64,000 bases of DNA from Rhizonema sp. PD37 (GTDB taxonomy: Bacteria > Cyanobacteriota > Cyanobacteriia > Cyanobacteriales > Nostocaceae): the NCBI GenBank assembly GCA_029379215.1, contig JAQYWO010000004.1:1-64000 (forward strand), given 5' to 3'. Under the pieces are notes generated by a model. It searched no databases. It saw only the letters and a list, made by a program, of their open reading frames with translations, and had not been told where the DNA came from. Of the stretch, positions 1 through 8,044 are shown piece after piece. A program made the position numbers and the translations under genes. Position 1 is the stretch's first letter. Each line of letters opens with the position of its first letter.

Positions 1-378
1 GGCTTTTTGATACTTCCCCTGTGCACTGTACAGTGCAGCCAAATTGTTGAGGCTAATTGCAACATCCGGATGTTCTTTGCCCAGTACTTTCTCCCAAATC
101 AAGAGTGAGCGTTGATATAAAGGTTCGGCTTTTTGATAGTTCCCCTGTGCTTTGTACAGTGCAGCCAAATTGTTGAGGCTACGTGCAACATCCGGATGTT
201 CTTTACCCAGTACTTTCTCTCTAATCTGGAGTGAGCGCTGAAATAAAGGTTCGGCTTTTTGATAGCTCCCCTGTGCTTCGTAAAGTTCAGCCAAATTGTT
301 GAGGCTACGTGCAACATCCGGATGTTCTTTACCCAGTACTTTCTCTCTAATCTGGAGTGAGCGCTCTGCCAAAGGAAT
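1..378. repeat. Tandem 126-bp TPR-coding repeat units
   Basis: The motif ggctttttgat begins at 1, 127 and 253, giving an exact 126-bp (42-codon) period. The units are almost identical at the nucleotide level, which points to recent duplication or gene conversion rather than ancient TPR divergence. Confidence 0.9.
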
Positions 379-585
379 AGCTGTACTATATTTCCCTTCC
401 TTGTACAACTGAATAACCTGTTGATTTAACTCAGTAGCTTCTTTTAAAGCTGCTCTTTGTTCTGCTGACTGTGGTAGCTGGGATTGCCCTATACTGTTAG
501 GAATGTTTACGAATAGAGCTGCTACTGCTATTGTTAAAGTCCAGGACAACAATCTTCTAGCATTTTTGACTTGGATTTTCGGCAT
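1..585 (-). CDS. Secreted tetratricopeptide-repeat protein (partial)
   Basis: The gene starts at ATG 585-583 and runs off the left edge, so its C-terminus is missing. The first ~35 residues have two arginines followed by a hydrophobic stretch (LLSWTLTIAVAALFV), which looks like a signal peptide. A short helical segment follows, then 42-residue TPR units of the kinesin-light-chain/NB-ARC-associated type, each with EHPDVA..LNNLA.LY.AQG.Y.KAEPL..RSL.I.EKVLGK. Such repeats form protein-binding superhelices. Nothing catalytic is visible in the part present. A C-terminal CHAT domain is common in cyanobacterial proteins of this build, but that lies outside the window and is only a possibility. Confidence 0.85.
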   Translation of the reverse strand, partial: MPKIQVKNARRLLSWTLTIAVAALFVNIPNSIGQSQLPQSAEQRAALKEATELNQQVIQLYKEGKYSTAIPLAERSLQIREKVLGKEHPDVARSLNNLAELYEAQGSYQKAEPLFQRSLQIREKVLGKEHPDVARSLNNLAALYKAQGNYQKAEPLYQRSLLIWEKVLGKEHPDVAISLNNLAALYSAQGKYQKA

Positions 586-964
586 TTGTTTGGACACGTA
601 CTGAAGCTCCCCAATCACAAAGTAAAATAGCGCTCAAACTACATAGTCTCATTAAATAATTAAAGCGTTTAACAGTATCTATTTCTCAGACGTCAGGACT
701 TATGCAAAAGCTTTAGCGATCGCCATCCTTTATATAGCGACGATCTTTTGGAGGAGTCCTGAAAACAGTAGACGTCTCCAGAAAATGATGTAAAAGCGAA
801 TTGCCGTTCGCTTCTACGTCATTTCCGAAGATGTCCAATGCGCTGAAGCGCAACTACGAGCCTTTATATAAACTCAATCGTTTGGTTTTTCTGTGTCGAT
901 CTACTTACAATAATGCGCCGAAAATGTAAGATATTTTACTTTTGAAGGTAAATAATTTACGGAT
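586..964. other. Intergenic region with a hairpin
   Basis: This is the divergent spacer between the TPR gene and ggt. It carries a HIP1 site near 716-723 and the imperfect hairpin at 783-824. No convincing ORF was found. Confidence 0.6.
783..824. repeat. Imperfect inverted repeat (18-bp arms)
   Basis: The arms 783-800 and 807-824 pair with two mismatches around a 6-nt loop. No T-run follows, so this is more likely a small dispersed palindrome than a terminator. Confidence 0.6.
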
Positions 965-1009
965 ATGTTAGATAGGACTGTTATACAACTATATATAAGG
1001 AAACATCAC

Positions 1010-3061
1010 ATGCGTGTTTTTGACCGATGCACGCGGTTTTCAATATTCGTATTTTATATGTGTTTTTCTGTCTTGCTGTTTGGCACTCCGAAAAATACAT
1101 CTGCTAGTGTCATACCGCCTCTACGCACGAAAAAGGGGATGGTGGTTTCGGCTCATTCCTTGGCAAGTGATGCGGGAGCTGCAATGTTACGCAAGGGTGG
1201 CAATGCTGTTGATGCCGCAGTAGCGACAGCCTTAGTCATTTCTGTGGTGGAGCCTTTTTCTGCAGGAATTGGTGGTGGCGGATTTTTGCTGTTACGTTTA
1301 CAAAACGGCGAAATCAAAGCACTAGATTTTCGTGAACGCGCACCTCTCAAAGCAAGAAAAAATATGTATTTGGATGCACAAGGCAAGGTGCGTCCCAATG
1401 CGAGTGTTGACGGTTATTTGGCAGTGGCGACACCGGGAACAGTGGCTGGATTATATGAAATTCATCGCCGATATGGAAAGTTGCCTTGGCGAGTGTTGGT
1501 TCAGCCAGCGATCGCTCTTGCTTAGAATGGTTTTATTCTTGGTGAAGAACCGACTTGGCGTTCGATAGCGGCTTACAAGGCACGCAAATCGGCGATTCTT
1601 AATTATCCGGCAGCAAAAGAAGTTTTCATTCGCAATGGCGAATTGATTCGTCCTGGTGAAAGGCTGGTGCAGCGAGACTTGGCACGGACTTTATCCAAAA
1701 TTGCCGAGAATCCCCAAAGTTTCTACACCGGAGATATTGCACGGGCGATCGCCTCTGACATGGCGAAAAATGGTGGTTTAATCACTCTTGAAGATTTGAG
1801 ATCTTACAAACCTATTTGGCGCACTCCTGTTTGTGGCAATTTCCGCAAAGCAAATATTTGTTCGATGCCGCCTCCTTCATCAGGAGGCGTTCTCCTATTG
1901 GAGATCATAAATATTATTGGGGACACCAATTTATTATCTTTAGGATACAATCACCCTGACGCGCTACATTTGCTCACAGAAGCAATGAAAATTGCTTACG
2001 CTGATCGCTCACAATATTTAGGCGATCCTGATTTCGTGAAAAACCCTGTAACACAACTTATCAGCCCTGCCTATGCTAAAAAACGCCGTCAAGAAATTAG
2101 TATGGATAGGGCTAAACCCTCTAGTGAAGTCAAGCCAGTTGACGAAAGCACATTACTACAGTTTAGTCAAGTTAATCAAGGAGATATGAGGCGTAGACTG
2201 GGAGGAGCCGAGACGCGGTTCCAGCATACCCATGTCTTGCGTCCAGTGTATGAATCACCAGAAACAGCGCATCTAAATGTTGTCGATGAACAACGTAATG
2301 CTATCAGCCTAACTTTCACAGTTAATCAAGGCTTTGGTTCTGGGGTAGTGACACCAGGAACTGGTATTTTAATGAATGATGAAATGGATGACTTTGCTGT
2401 AGCGCCTGGGGTGCCGAATGGGTTCGGACTTGTGGGTAACGAGGCAAATGCGATCGCACCGCGTAAAACGCCTCTATCCAGCATGACGCCCACAATTATA
2501 GCAGGGAGCAGGGAGCAGGCTTGAAAATCCCGTGGTTTCCGTGTTTTATCATTAGTTGATGTCCTAAGAAACCTGGCAACTGCTATATCACGGAAAACGG
2601 ACGCCTCAAAATGGTCGTTGGTACACCTGCAATACTGCTCGAATAAGCCCTTTTTTCCTCCCCTGCATCCCCTGCATCCTCTGCCCCCCCTGCTTGCCTC
2701 AACAGATAAATTTCGCTCTTCCCTTGCAGTAGTTGGTACACCTGGTGGTAGCACTATCATCACTCAAGTGCTGCAAGTTATTCTGAATGTACTTGAATAC
2801 AACATGGATGCTGGCGCAGCTGTTTCTGTTCCGCGCATACATCATCAATGGTTACCAGATGAATTAAGAGTGGAACCACTCGGTTTAGATGCTCTCACCC
2901 TGACTGAATTGCAACGCCGAGGACACAAAATTAAGCAAACTGAACCTTGGGGTAATGCGAATGCAATTGTCGTTACACCAGATCTCACCTTAGAAGGAGC
3001 CGCAGATGCGCGTGGTGAAGGCGCTGCTGGAAGTGAAGAGTTAGGAGACTTGAAGGACTAG
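1010..3061 (+). pseudogene. ggt: Gamma-glutamyltranspeptidase, disrupted
   Basis: Gamma-glutamyltranspeptidase cleaves and transfers the gamma-glutamyl group of glutathione in the periplasm or outside the cell. Recognisable parts are an N-terminal hydrophobic export segment, GMVVSAHSLASDAGAAML, a GGNAVDAAVA block, and the small-subunit start TAHLNVVDEQRNAISLTFT, whose first Thr is the expected autoprocessing nucleophile. The frame is broken by an in-frame amber TAG at 1523-1525 (coding resumes at once with NGF) and by extra sequence from about 2501 to 2728 containing TGA 2522-2524. The end of the gene (VVGTPGGSTIITQ onward) is intact and in the original frame. ATG 1010 is preferred to 965 because the export signal follows it. 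Sequencing error could explain the amber codon but not the insertion. Confidence 0.85.
2501..2728 (+). repeat. Low-complexity insertion in ggt
   Basis: Extra DNA splits the conserved stretch between PTII and VVGTPGGST. It starts with a repeated gcaggga motif and contains an out-of-frame copy of the gene's own NGRLKMVVGTP coding sequence (about 2593-2628). It continues with a C-rich cccctgcat repeat (about 2658-2695). The 15-nt block gttggtacacctg with its flank appears twice (from 2614 and 2729), suggesting duplication at the insertion point. Confidence 0.65.
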
Positions 3062-3103
3062 AGGGAATAGTTTATCTTTTGTATAGATACGCCACAAGCT
3101 TCT

Positions 3104-3367
3104 TTACGACTCCGAACTACTAACTTCCAACTCTAACGTCGGGATCGCTGCGTTTGCATTGGCGCTCTTAATCAAAACCCAGCCTGCTTTTAACAACTTT
3201 TGGTAAGTTGCCCAACCTTTAGAACCGCCAGGTATCTGGTAATCTGGGACTGCAAATTGCGGAAAAGCTGTGTAAGGACGCCAAGGTTGATTGGGTGCCG
3301 TCTGCAAATGCAAAATTTTTTCCCCACTTTCACCAGTTTTTGATATCCAGCACATTTGTCGATACAT
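3104..3367 (-). CDS. Small conserved-looking hypothetical protein
   Basis: An 87-residue protein beginning MYRQMCWISKTGES. The start was set at ATG 3367 because an AAAGGAG ribosome-binding site lies 7 nt upstream; a longer form reaching 3400 lacks this. The sequence is rich in Trp, Pro and Tyr, with no signal peptide or membrane segment. I do not recognise a family. It stands alone between the ggt remnant and the DUF1802 gene. The good ribosome site and protein-like composition argue that it is real. Confidence 0.6.
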   Translation of the reverse strand: MYRQMCWISKTGESGEKILHLQTAPNQPWRPYTAFPQFAVPDYQIPGGSKGWATYQKLLKAGWVLIKSANANAAIPTLELEVSSSES

Positions 3368-3603
3368 TGCAAACTCCTTTCTGTTTTCGTTTGAATGCAT
3401 ATTGACGATATTTTGTCAAGTCATTCTTTACATTTAGGGAATAAGACAATCAGAACTCAGAATTCCTATAACAAACAGACATCAGGACAATATGCCTATG
3501 TGTTGATGTAGTGTGTAAACATTCAACTCTGCGGCTGATAGCTGAATGCCTACTATAATCTTATCTGTAGTTTACAAAGATGTATGTGTCTATAACTACT
3601 TTT

Positions 3604-4242
3604 TTATGCGAAAGAAGAATGCGATCGCTGGGAGACAATGTCCCTAATTTCTGCAACTAACTGAGTGTAGGTAGAATCAGACAAAACTAATTCTGCTCCT
3701 TGTAAGTTAATTTCATTTGCTAAATTAATCCATGATTTGCATCCACTGTATTCAGTACGATAGGGAATTTCCTGCACAAATGGTAGTTTATAAGTTCGCA
3801 GTAGTAAAATATAGAGTGGATGACGTGGTTTCCATTTCAAGCGATCGCTAATAAAATATTCGTTCCAAATATGGAAGGGTAGCAAAGCGTTGACAATTGA
3901 CTCCTCAGTGACTGGGAAGATATCGGTAATTTCCGCCCAACTACCGATACGAACTGTTTCCGGATGCCAACCTGATGTTACCGGATGCACAAGGTGAGCA
4001 TATTCGGGTTTAAGTAGAAAAGACTGTTGATGCTCATAAGTTGGGTAGAGCAAAATCTGCTCTTGGGCAACTTGGAAACGTCCACTCCGCTCATGAATAC
4101 CTCCTTTGCGAAGGAGCATAATTGTTTTACCCGATTCAAGGGCGTTGACGGCAACTGCCCATTCTTTAAGTGCATGAAAAGTATGAGTCAATTCTATTCT
4201 GTGTTGGTTGAAAATCTTTTTGGCAATATTGCCCTCACACAC
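3604..4242 (-). CDS. DUF1802 family protein
   Basis: A 212-residue soluble protein. Residues ~24-55 (ALKEWAVAVNALESGKTIML followed by RKGGIHE) match the start of DUF1802, a family found mainly in cyanobacteria and some Firmicutes, with no established biochemical role. The conserved FLLYPTYEHQ-like segment is also present here as ILLYPTYEHQ. There is no signal peptide, membrane helix or obvious catalytic motif. It appears monocistronic. The family call is from memory of the N-terminal motif; function is unknown. Confidence 0.8.
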   Translation of the reverse strand: MCEGNIAKKIFNQHRIELTHTFHALKEWAVAVNALESGKTIMLLRKGGIHERSGRFQVAQEQILLYPTYEHQQSFLLKPEYAHLVHPVTSGWHPETVRIGSWAEITDIFPVTEESIVNALLPFHIWNEYFISDRLKWKPRHPLYILLLRTYKLPFVQEIPYRTEYSGCKSWINLANEINLQGAELVLSDSTYTQLVAEIRDIVSQRSHSSFA

Positions 4243-4665
4243 TGATTTAATCAGTATTTAACCATCAAACTATCAGCCGTCAGCAATGCTGATTAACTTT
4301 GTAGAGTATCATGTGCTAAAAATCTCGTTAAATCGAGTCTTTGGCATTTGCTTTCCCGCAGTCTACGGGTAGGTTTTAACTTTTCGACTGACTTTGTAAT
4401 AGTATCATACTCGCACTTAAAAGGGCAATGTGGAGAACTCAGTCACCTACATCCTCATGAGCTTGAGCATTGGGCGTTGCCAGATTTTCGATTTGTTCGA
4501 TATTGGAAGCTGGGCGTATCAAACCCAACGACTCCGGGCATCCGGGCAACCATTATCTAAAATTGATTTTGTCAAACGTTTAACTGTTCTCTATCTAGTG
4601 ACAGGTAAAAAAGTATGGAATCCCTTGTTAACGTAAGAGTTGCAGAATATTAAGAACTTATAAAT
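4243..4665. other. Intergenic region, nothing supported
   Basis: This spacer sits between divergent genes (DUF1802 and aldo/keto reductase). It contains two overlapping plus-strand ORFs of about 70 codons, but neither has a ribosome site or recognisable sequence. It presumably holds both promoters. Confidence 0.5.
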
Positions 4666-5622
4666 ATGGAAAAGCGCCGCTTAGGTAAATCGGACGTGCA
4701 AATCACACCCATCCTGATGGGAACTTGGCAAGCAGGAAAAAAAATGTGGGTGGGAATTGAGGATGCAGACTCGATTAAAGCGATCCGCGCAGCATTTGAA
4801 GCTGGAATCACCACAGTTGACACAGCAGAAGTTTACGGTGATGGACACTCAGAGCAGATTGTTGCAGAAGCTTTGTCTGATGTGCGAGACTCTGTGGAGT
4901 ATGCGACAAAGGTTTTTGCCAATCATTTAAAGTACGAGCAAGTCATTGAGGCGTGCGATCGCTCGTTAAAAAACTTGAAAACAGATCGCATTGAACTTTA
5001 CCAAATTCATTGGCCCTCTGGTGTATTCAATACTGAAACTGTGCCAATTGAAGAGACAATGGGCGCATTAAACCACTTGAAAGAGCAGGGGAAAATTCGA
5101 GCGATAGGTGTTTCCAATTTTTCTAGTGTCCAACTTGAAGAAGCAGCTAAGTACGGACGTATCGATAGTCTACAACCTCCTTATTCATTATTCTGGAGAC
5201 AGGTAGAAAAAGACGCTGGACCATATTGTATCGAAAACAATATCTCCATCCTTGCCTATTCACCTTTAGCACAGGGATTGTTGACAGGTAAATTTGCTCC
5301 GGATCATAAATTCGATCCACAAGATAACCGTGCTAAAAACAAGCTCTTTCAAGGAGAAAATTACGAACGCGCTCAACAAGCTCTAACTAAACTGAAGCCG
5401 ATTGCTGATCGCCATCAGTGTAGCCTTGCCCAATTAGCGCTAGCATGGTTGATTGCCCAACCCCAATCTCTGGCGATCGCTGGTGCGCGTCACGCTGAAC
5501 AAGCGACAGCAAATGCACAAGCAGAATCGGTTCAACTCTCTGCTGCCGAAGTTCAAGAAATTGATGCGATCGGGCGGATTGTCACCGATCATCTAGACGA
5601 TAATGCTGTCATGTGGAATTAA
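4666..5622 (+). CDS. Aldo/keto reductase
   Basis: A 318-residue NADPH-dependent oxidoreductase of the aldo/keto reductase superfamily, expected to reduce small carbonyl compounds in the cytoplasm. The catalytic tetrad is visible: Asp52 and Tyr57 in VDTAEVYG, Lys82 in YATKVF and His115 in YQIHWP. The conserved GVSNFS segment and a C-terminal cofactor-binding region (AIAGARHAEQATANAQA) are present. Length is normal for the family. Codon use and the internal HIP1 site (5473-5480) mark it as native, unlike the two GC-rich reductases at 6906-9070. The substrate cannot be inferred. Confidence 0.93.
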   Translation: MEKRRLGKSDVQITPILMGTWQAGKKMWVGIEDADSIKAIRAAFEAGITTVDTAEVYGDGHSEQIVAEALSDVRDSVEYATKVFANHLKYEQVIEACDRSLKNLKTDRIELYQIHWPSGVFNTETVPIEETMGALNHLKEQGKIRAIGVSNFSSVQLEEAAKYGRIDSLQPPYSLFWRQVEKDAGPYCIENNISILAYSPLAQGLLTGKFAPDHKFDPQDNRAKNKLFQGENYERAQQALTKLKPIADRHQCSLAQLALAWLIAQPQSLAIAGARHAEQATANAQAESVQLSAAEVQEIDAIGRIVTDHLDDNAVMWN

Positions 5623-5872
5623 TGAGTTAGCAATTAGCCGTCTTTTATAAAAAGGTTGTGCAAATAAGTCAACAAATGACTGATAGCTAATTGCTAATTG
5701 TTTACCTACTTATTGAGAAGTTAAACAACTTGTAAACTTCGGTAAAGAAAGGGTTGCGACAACTCATTCCTTTGATAAATTAATTAAGTAGGACACCAAA
5801 CAAAAACTTTAACCCAAAAAGGGCAAATGACTAAGTGTCCTCCTGTCATAAGCCCAAGTAAATATCAGCATA

Positions 5873-6013
5873 ATGGTTGGAGTGGCACAGCGCCAGAGTC
5901 AAAAAGCGAAGCCAAATTCTAAAGCGGAAAAACGCGAAGATGCTGAATTTACTCGCCGTCATGTCAACCCTAGTTGTTTAGTTTACCTACTTTTAACGAA
6001 ATCAATTTCTTGA
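5873..6013 (+). CDS. Small basic hypothetical protein (46 aa)
   Basis: The ORF runs ATG 5873 to TGA 6011-6013. It is strongly charged at the N-terminus (KAKPNSKAEKREDAEFTRRH) and ends in a hydrophobic tail (CLVYLLLTKSIS). It is followed 15 nt later by a clear hairpin terminator at 6029-6059, supporting a short transcript that ends here. No strong ribosome site is seen and I do not recognise a family. It could be a genuine small protein or a remnant. Confidence 0.5.
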   Translation: MVGVAQRQSQKAKPNSKAEKREDAEFTRRHVNPSCLVYLLLTKSIS

Positions 6014-6028
6014 GCGCTAAGAACTGTA

Positions 6029-6059
6029 AAAAGCCCGGTCAACCTTTTGACTGGGTTTT
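6029..6059 (+). terminator. Rho-independent-type terminator
   Basis: The arms AAAAGCCCGGTCAA and TTGACTGGGTTTT pair (one G-U and one mismatch) around a short loop, with a T-rich 3' side and an A-rich 5' side. It could act in both directions. It follows the 46-codon ORF. Confidence 0.75.
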
Positions 6060-6068
6060 GTGGTATTA

Positions 6069-6130
6069 GTAGGGGCGAACGCTAACGCAGCGTTAGCGAG
6101 TCTTCGAGCGTCAGGGCTGTTCGCCCTTAC
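6069..6130. repeat. GTAGGGGCG-type inverted repeat
   Basis: The arms 6069-6080 (GTAGGGGCGAAC) and 6119-6130 (GTTCGCCCTTAC) flank an inner palindrome GCTAACGCAGCGTTAGC (6081-6097). A repeat with the same kind of arms lies at 39877-39941, so this is a dispersed small palindromic element. Confidence 0.75.
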
Positions 6131-6199
6131 AATGTGGTGTATTATCAATGCTACCTTTTAGTAGAATTCTCTTGTTTTCCCCTAAAGTGCATCACAAAA

Positions 6200-6676
6200 A
6201 TGGAAAAGGCAACATTTGGCGCTGGCTGTTTTTGGGGCGTCGAGGCAGCATTTCGCAAAGTAGAGGGAGTTGTCTCAACTTCCGTCGGCTATATGGGAGG
6301 GCATTTTCCCAACCCGTGCTATCTAGATGTGTTGTCGAGGATTACGGGTCACGCTGAGGTTGTGCAAGTAGAGTATGATCCACAATACGTGAGTTATGAC
6401 GACTTGCTGGCAGTGTTTTGGGATATCCACGATCCAACAACGCTTAACCGCCAAGGGCCAGATAGAGGCGAACAGTACAGATCTGTGATCTTTTTCCACA
6501 ATGCCCAGCAAGAAGAAACGGCGAAGCAATCCAAGGCAAAGCTTCAGGCATCTGGCAAATTTGAAAAAGATATTGTGACGGAGATTGTGCAGAAGAGTGA
6601 TTACTTCTTAGCAACAGAAGAACATCAGCATTATTTTGATAAGAAACGGCTAAATAAACAAGCTTCAAAGCAGTAA
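6200..6676 (+). CDS. msrA: Peptide-methionine (S)-S-oxide reductase
   Basis: MsrA repairs oxidised methionine in proteins, using thioredoxin as reductant, in the cytoplasm. The nucleophilic Cys10 sits in the signature GAGCFWG, followed by SVGYMGG, GHAEVVQVEYDP, FWDIHDPTTLNRQGPDRGEQYRS (split here by normal family spacing) and EEHQHYF near the end. The start was set at ATG 6200, directly before the family N-terminus; the frame extends upstream to 6134, but that part has no homology. The product is 158 residues, usual for the short form. It appears monocistronic. Confidence 0.95.
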   Translation: MEKATFGAGCFWGVEAAFRKVEGVVSTSVGYMGGHFPNPCYLDVLSRITGHAEVVQVEYDPQYVSYDDLLAVFWDIHDPTTLNRQGPDRGEQYRSVIFFHNAQQEETAKQSKAKLQASGKFEKDIVTEIVQKSDYFLATEEHQHYFDKKRLNKQASKQ

Positions 6677-6787
6677 TTCTATCTGATTCGTAAGAATTGC
6701 CAGATGAGTGCTATAGCAATCCGCGTAGGAGTTGTAAGAAACTTCTCTTTCTTGGCTAACACTGTCCCCCAATGTGTGGGAGGAGGA

Positions 6788-6830
6788 GCAGTTTCGGTAG
6801 TGAGCGAGTGCAAATCAATACCGAAACTGC
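6788..6830. repeat. Inverted repeat at the edge of the GC-rich island
   Basis: Perfect 12-bp arms, GCAGTTTCGGTA at 6788-6799 and TACCGAAACTGC at 6819-6830, are separated by 19 nt. It lies about 75 bp beyond the 3' end of the foreign-looking aldo/keto reductase gene, so it may mark an insertion boundary or act as a terminator. Confidence 0.6.
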
Positions 6831-6905
6831 CTCCAGACGAATGCCCTCTGCCAATATTTGGTCGCCCGAAGGGTGAGACACAGGACCTAAAGGCGCTGAA
6901 AATGG

Positions 6906-7958
6906 CTATCGCCAGCCCTGAACGGTTGCGCCGCCGAAGAGGCTGCGGTTCACCTCGGAAGTAAAGATTGAGTAGGGGTGGGCTGGGACGAGCGCACTGC
7001 TCTTGTCTAGCGAAAGGAGCTGTTCGGGAGTGAGGCGGATGTCCAGCGAGGCCAAGTTGTCATGGAGCTGCTCGAGCTTTTTGATGCCAAGGAGGAGTGA
7101 GGTAATGCCGGGCTGCGCTGAGGCCCAGGCGAGGGCGACCTGCGCCAGAGGGCGGTTAACCTGCTCGGCCATCGTCCGAAGGGCATCAAGTACGCGCCAG
7201 TTCCAATCGGTAAACTTCTGGTTCCCGAAGGGATTGTTGCCGGTGAGCCGTCCCAGCCCGGTTGCACCCTCGCCTTCTCGCTGGTACTTGCCGGCGAGAA
7301 AGCCAGCTGCAAGTGGGCTCCACGGGCAGATACCGAGACCACACTCGCGAGCGGCAGGCATGTGTTCGCGCTCAATGCTGCGCTCGACTAGGGAGTACTC
7401 AAGTTGCAGGGCAATGGGACCGGGAATGGCGTGGGCCGAAGCCAGCGTGGCTACTTTGGTGGCGTACCAGGCGGGTACGTCCGAGAAGCCGAAGTAGCGG
7501 ATCTTGCCGGCACGCACCAGGTCGCCGAGTGACTGCAGAACCTCTTCGATGGGCGTGACCATATCCCAGGCGTGCATCCAGTAGAGATCGACGTAGTCAG
7601 TGCGTAGTCGGCGAAGCGAGCCCTCAAGTGCACGATACATGTTCTTGCGACCGTTGCCGCCGGCGTTCACGTTGCTTGGTTCACCGCCGTGAAAGGTGAA
7701 CTTAGTAGCTAGCACAAGTTGGTCGCGCAGACTGCGGTCAGCGATATAGCCACCGATCAGCTCTTCGCTGCGGCCCTTCGCGTATACGTCGGCGGTGTCG
7801 ATAAAGTTGCCGCCGGCATCGACGTAGGCATGGAAGATAGCCTCGGAGACCTCATCGGGCGAACCCCATTCCGGTTTGCCGAAGGTCATGGTGCCGAGGG
7901 CGAGCGGACTGACGATCAATCCGGAGCGGCCGAGGGTGCGGAAGGCGGTAAGGCTCAT
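6906..7958 (-). CDS. Aldo/keto reductase (transferred, GC-rich)
   Basis: About 350 residues from ATG 7958, which has AGGAGA 11 nt upstream; the longer frame to 8048 has no such site. Tetrad residues are visible in FIDTADVYAKG, LATKFTF and YWMHAWD. The segments GKIRYFGFSD and WSPLAAGFLAGKY are typical of the AKR family near YajO/Tas or plant auxin-induced reductases. GC content is much higher than in the surrounding genes and no HIP1 site occurs. It lies downstream of, and in the same direction as, a second reductase (8045-9070), with a divergent LysR gene beyond. Substrate unknown; probably an aldehyde or sugar derivative. Confidence 0.92.
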   Translation of the reverse strand: MSLTAFRTLGRSGLIVSPLALGTMTFGKPEWGSPDEVSEAIFHAYVDAGGNFIDTADVYAKGRSEELIGGYIADRSLRDQLVLATKFTFHGGEPSNVNAGGNGRKNMYRALEGSLRRLRTDYVDLYWMHAWDMVTPIEEVLQSLGDLVRAGKIRYFGFSDVPAWYATKVATLASAHAIPGPIALQLEYSLVERSIEREHMPAARECGLGICPWSPLAAGFLAGKYQREGEGATGLGRLTGNNPFGNQKFTDWNWRVLDALRTMAEQVNRPLAQVALAWASAQPGITSLLLGIKKLEQLHDNLASLDIRLTPEQLLSLDKSSALVPAHPYSIFTSEVNRSLFGGATVQGWR

Positions 7959-8044
7959 GGGGGTTTGGATCTCCTGTGACTGGAATAACAAAGTCCGTGG
8001 AAGTGTTTTGTCTTGATTAATAAAGCTCATGTGCTGCAAGAGTC

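Noticed and set aside
99..317. 72-codon minus-strand ORF in the TPR region
   Set aside because: It is a different frame of the TPR gene on the same strand, produced by the same repeats.
1..372. Regular repeats that could be taken for a CRISPR array
   Set aside because: The period is 126 bp with no conserved short repeat separated by unique spacers, and the minus strand is an open TPR-coding frame.
4348..4636. Two overlapping plus-strand ORFs before the aldo/keto reductase
   Set aside because: No ribosome site, no recognisable sequence, and they overlap each other in different frames.
6704..6964. 86-codon plus-strand ORF at the island edge
   Set aside because: It spans an inverted repeat and the end of the reductase gene, and has no homology or good start site.
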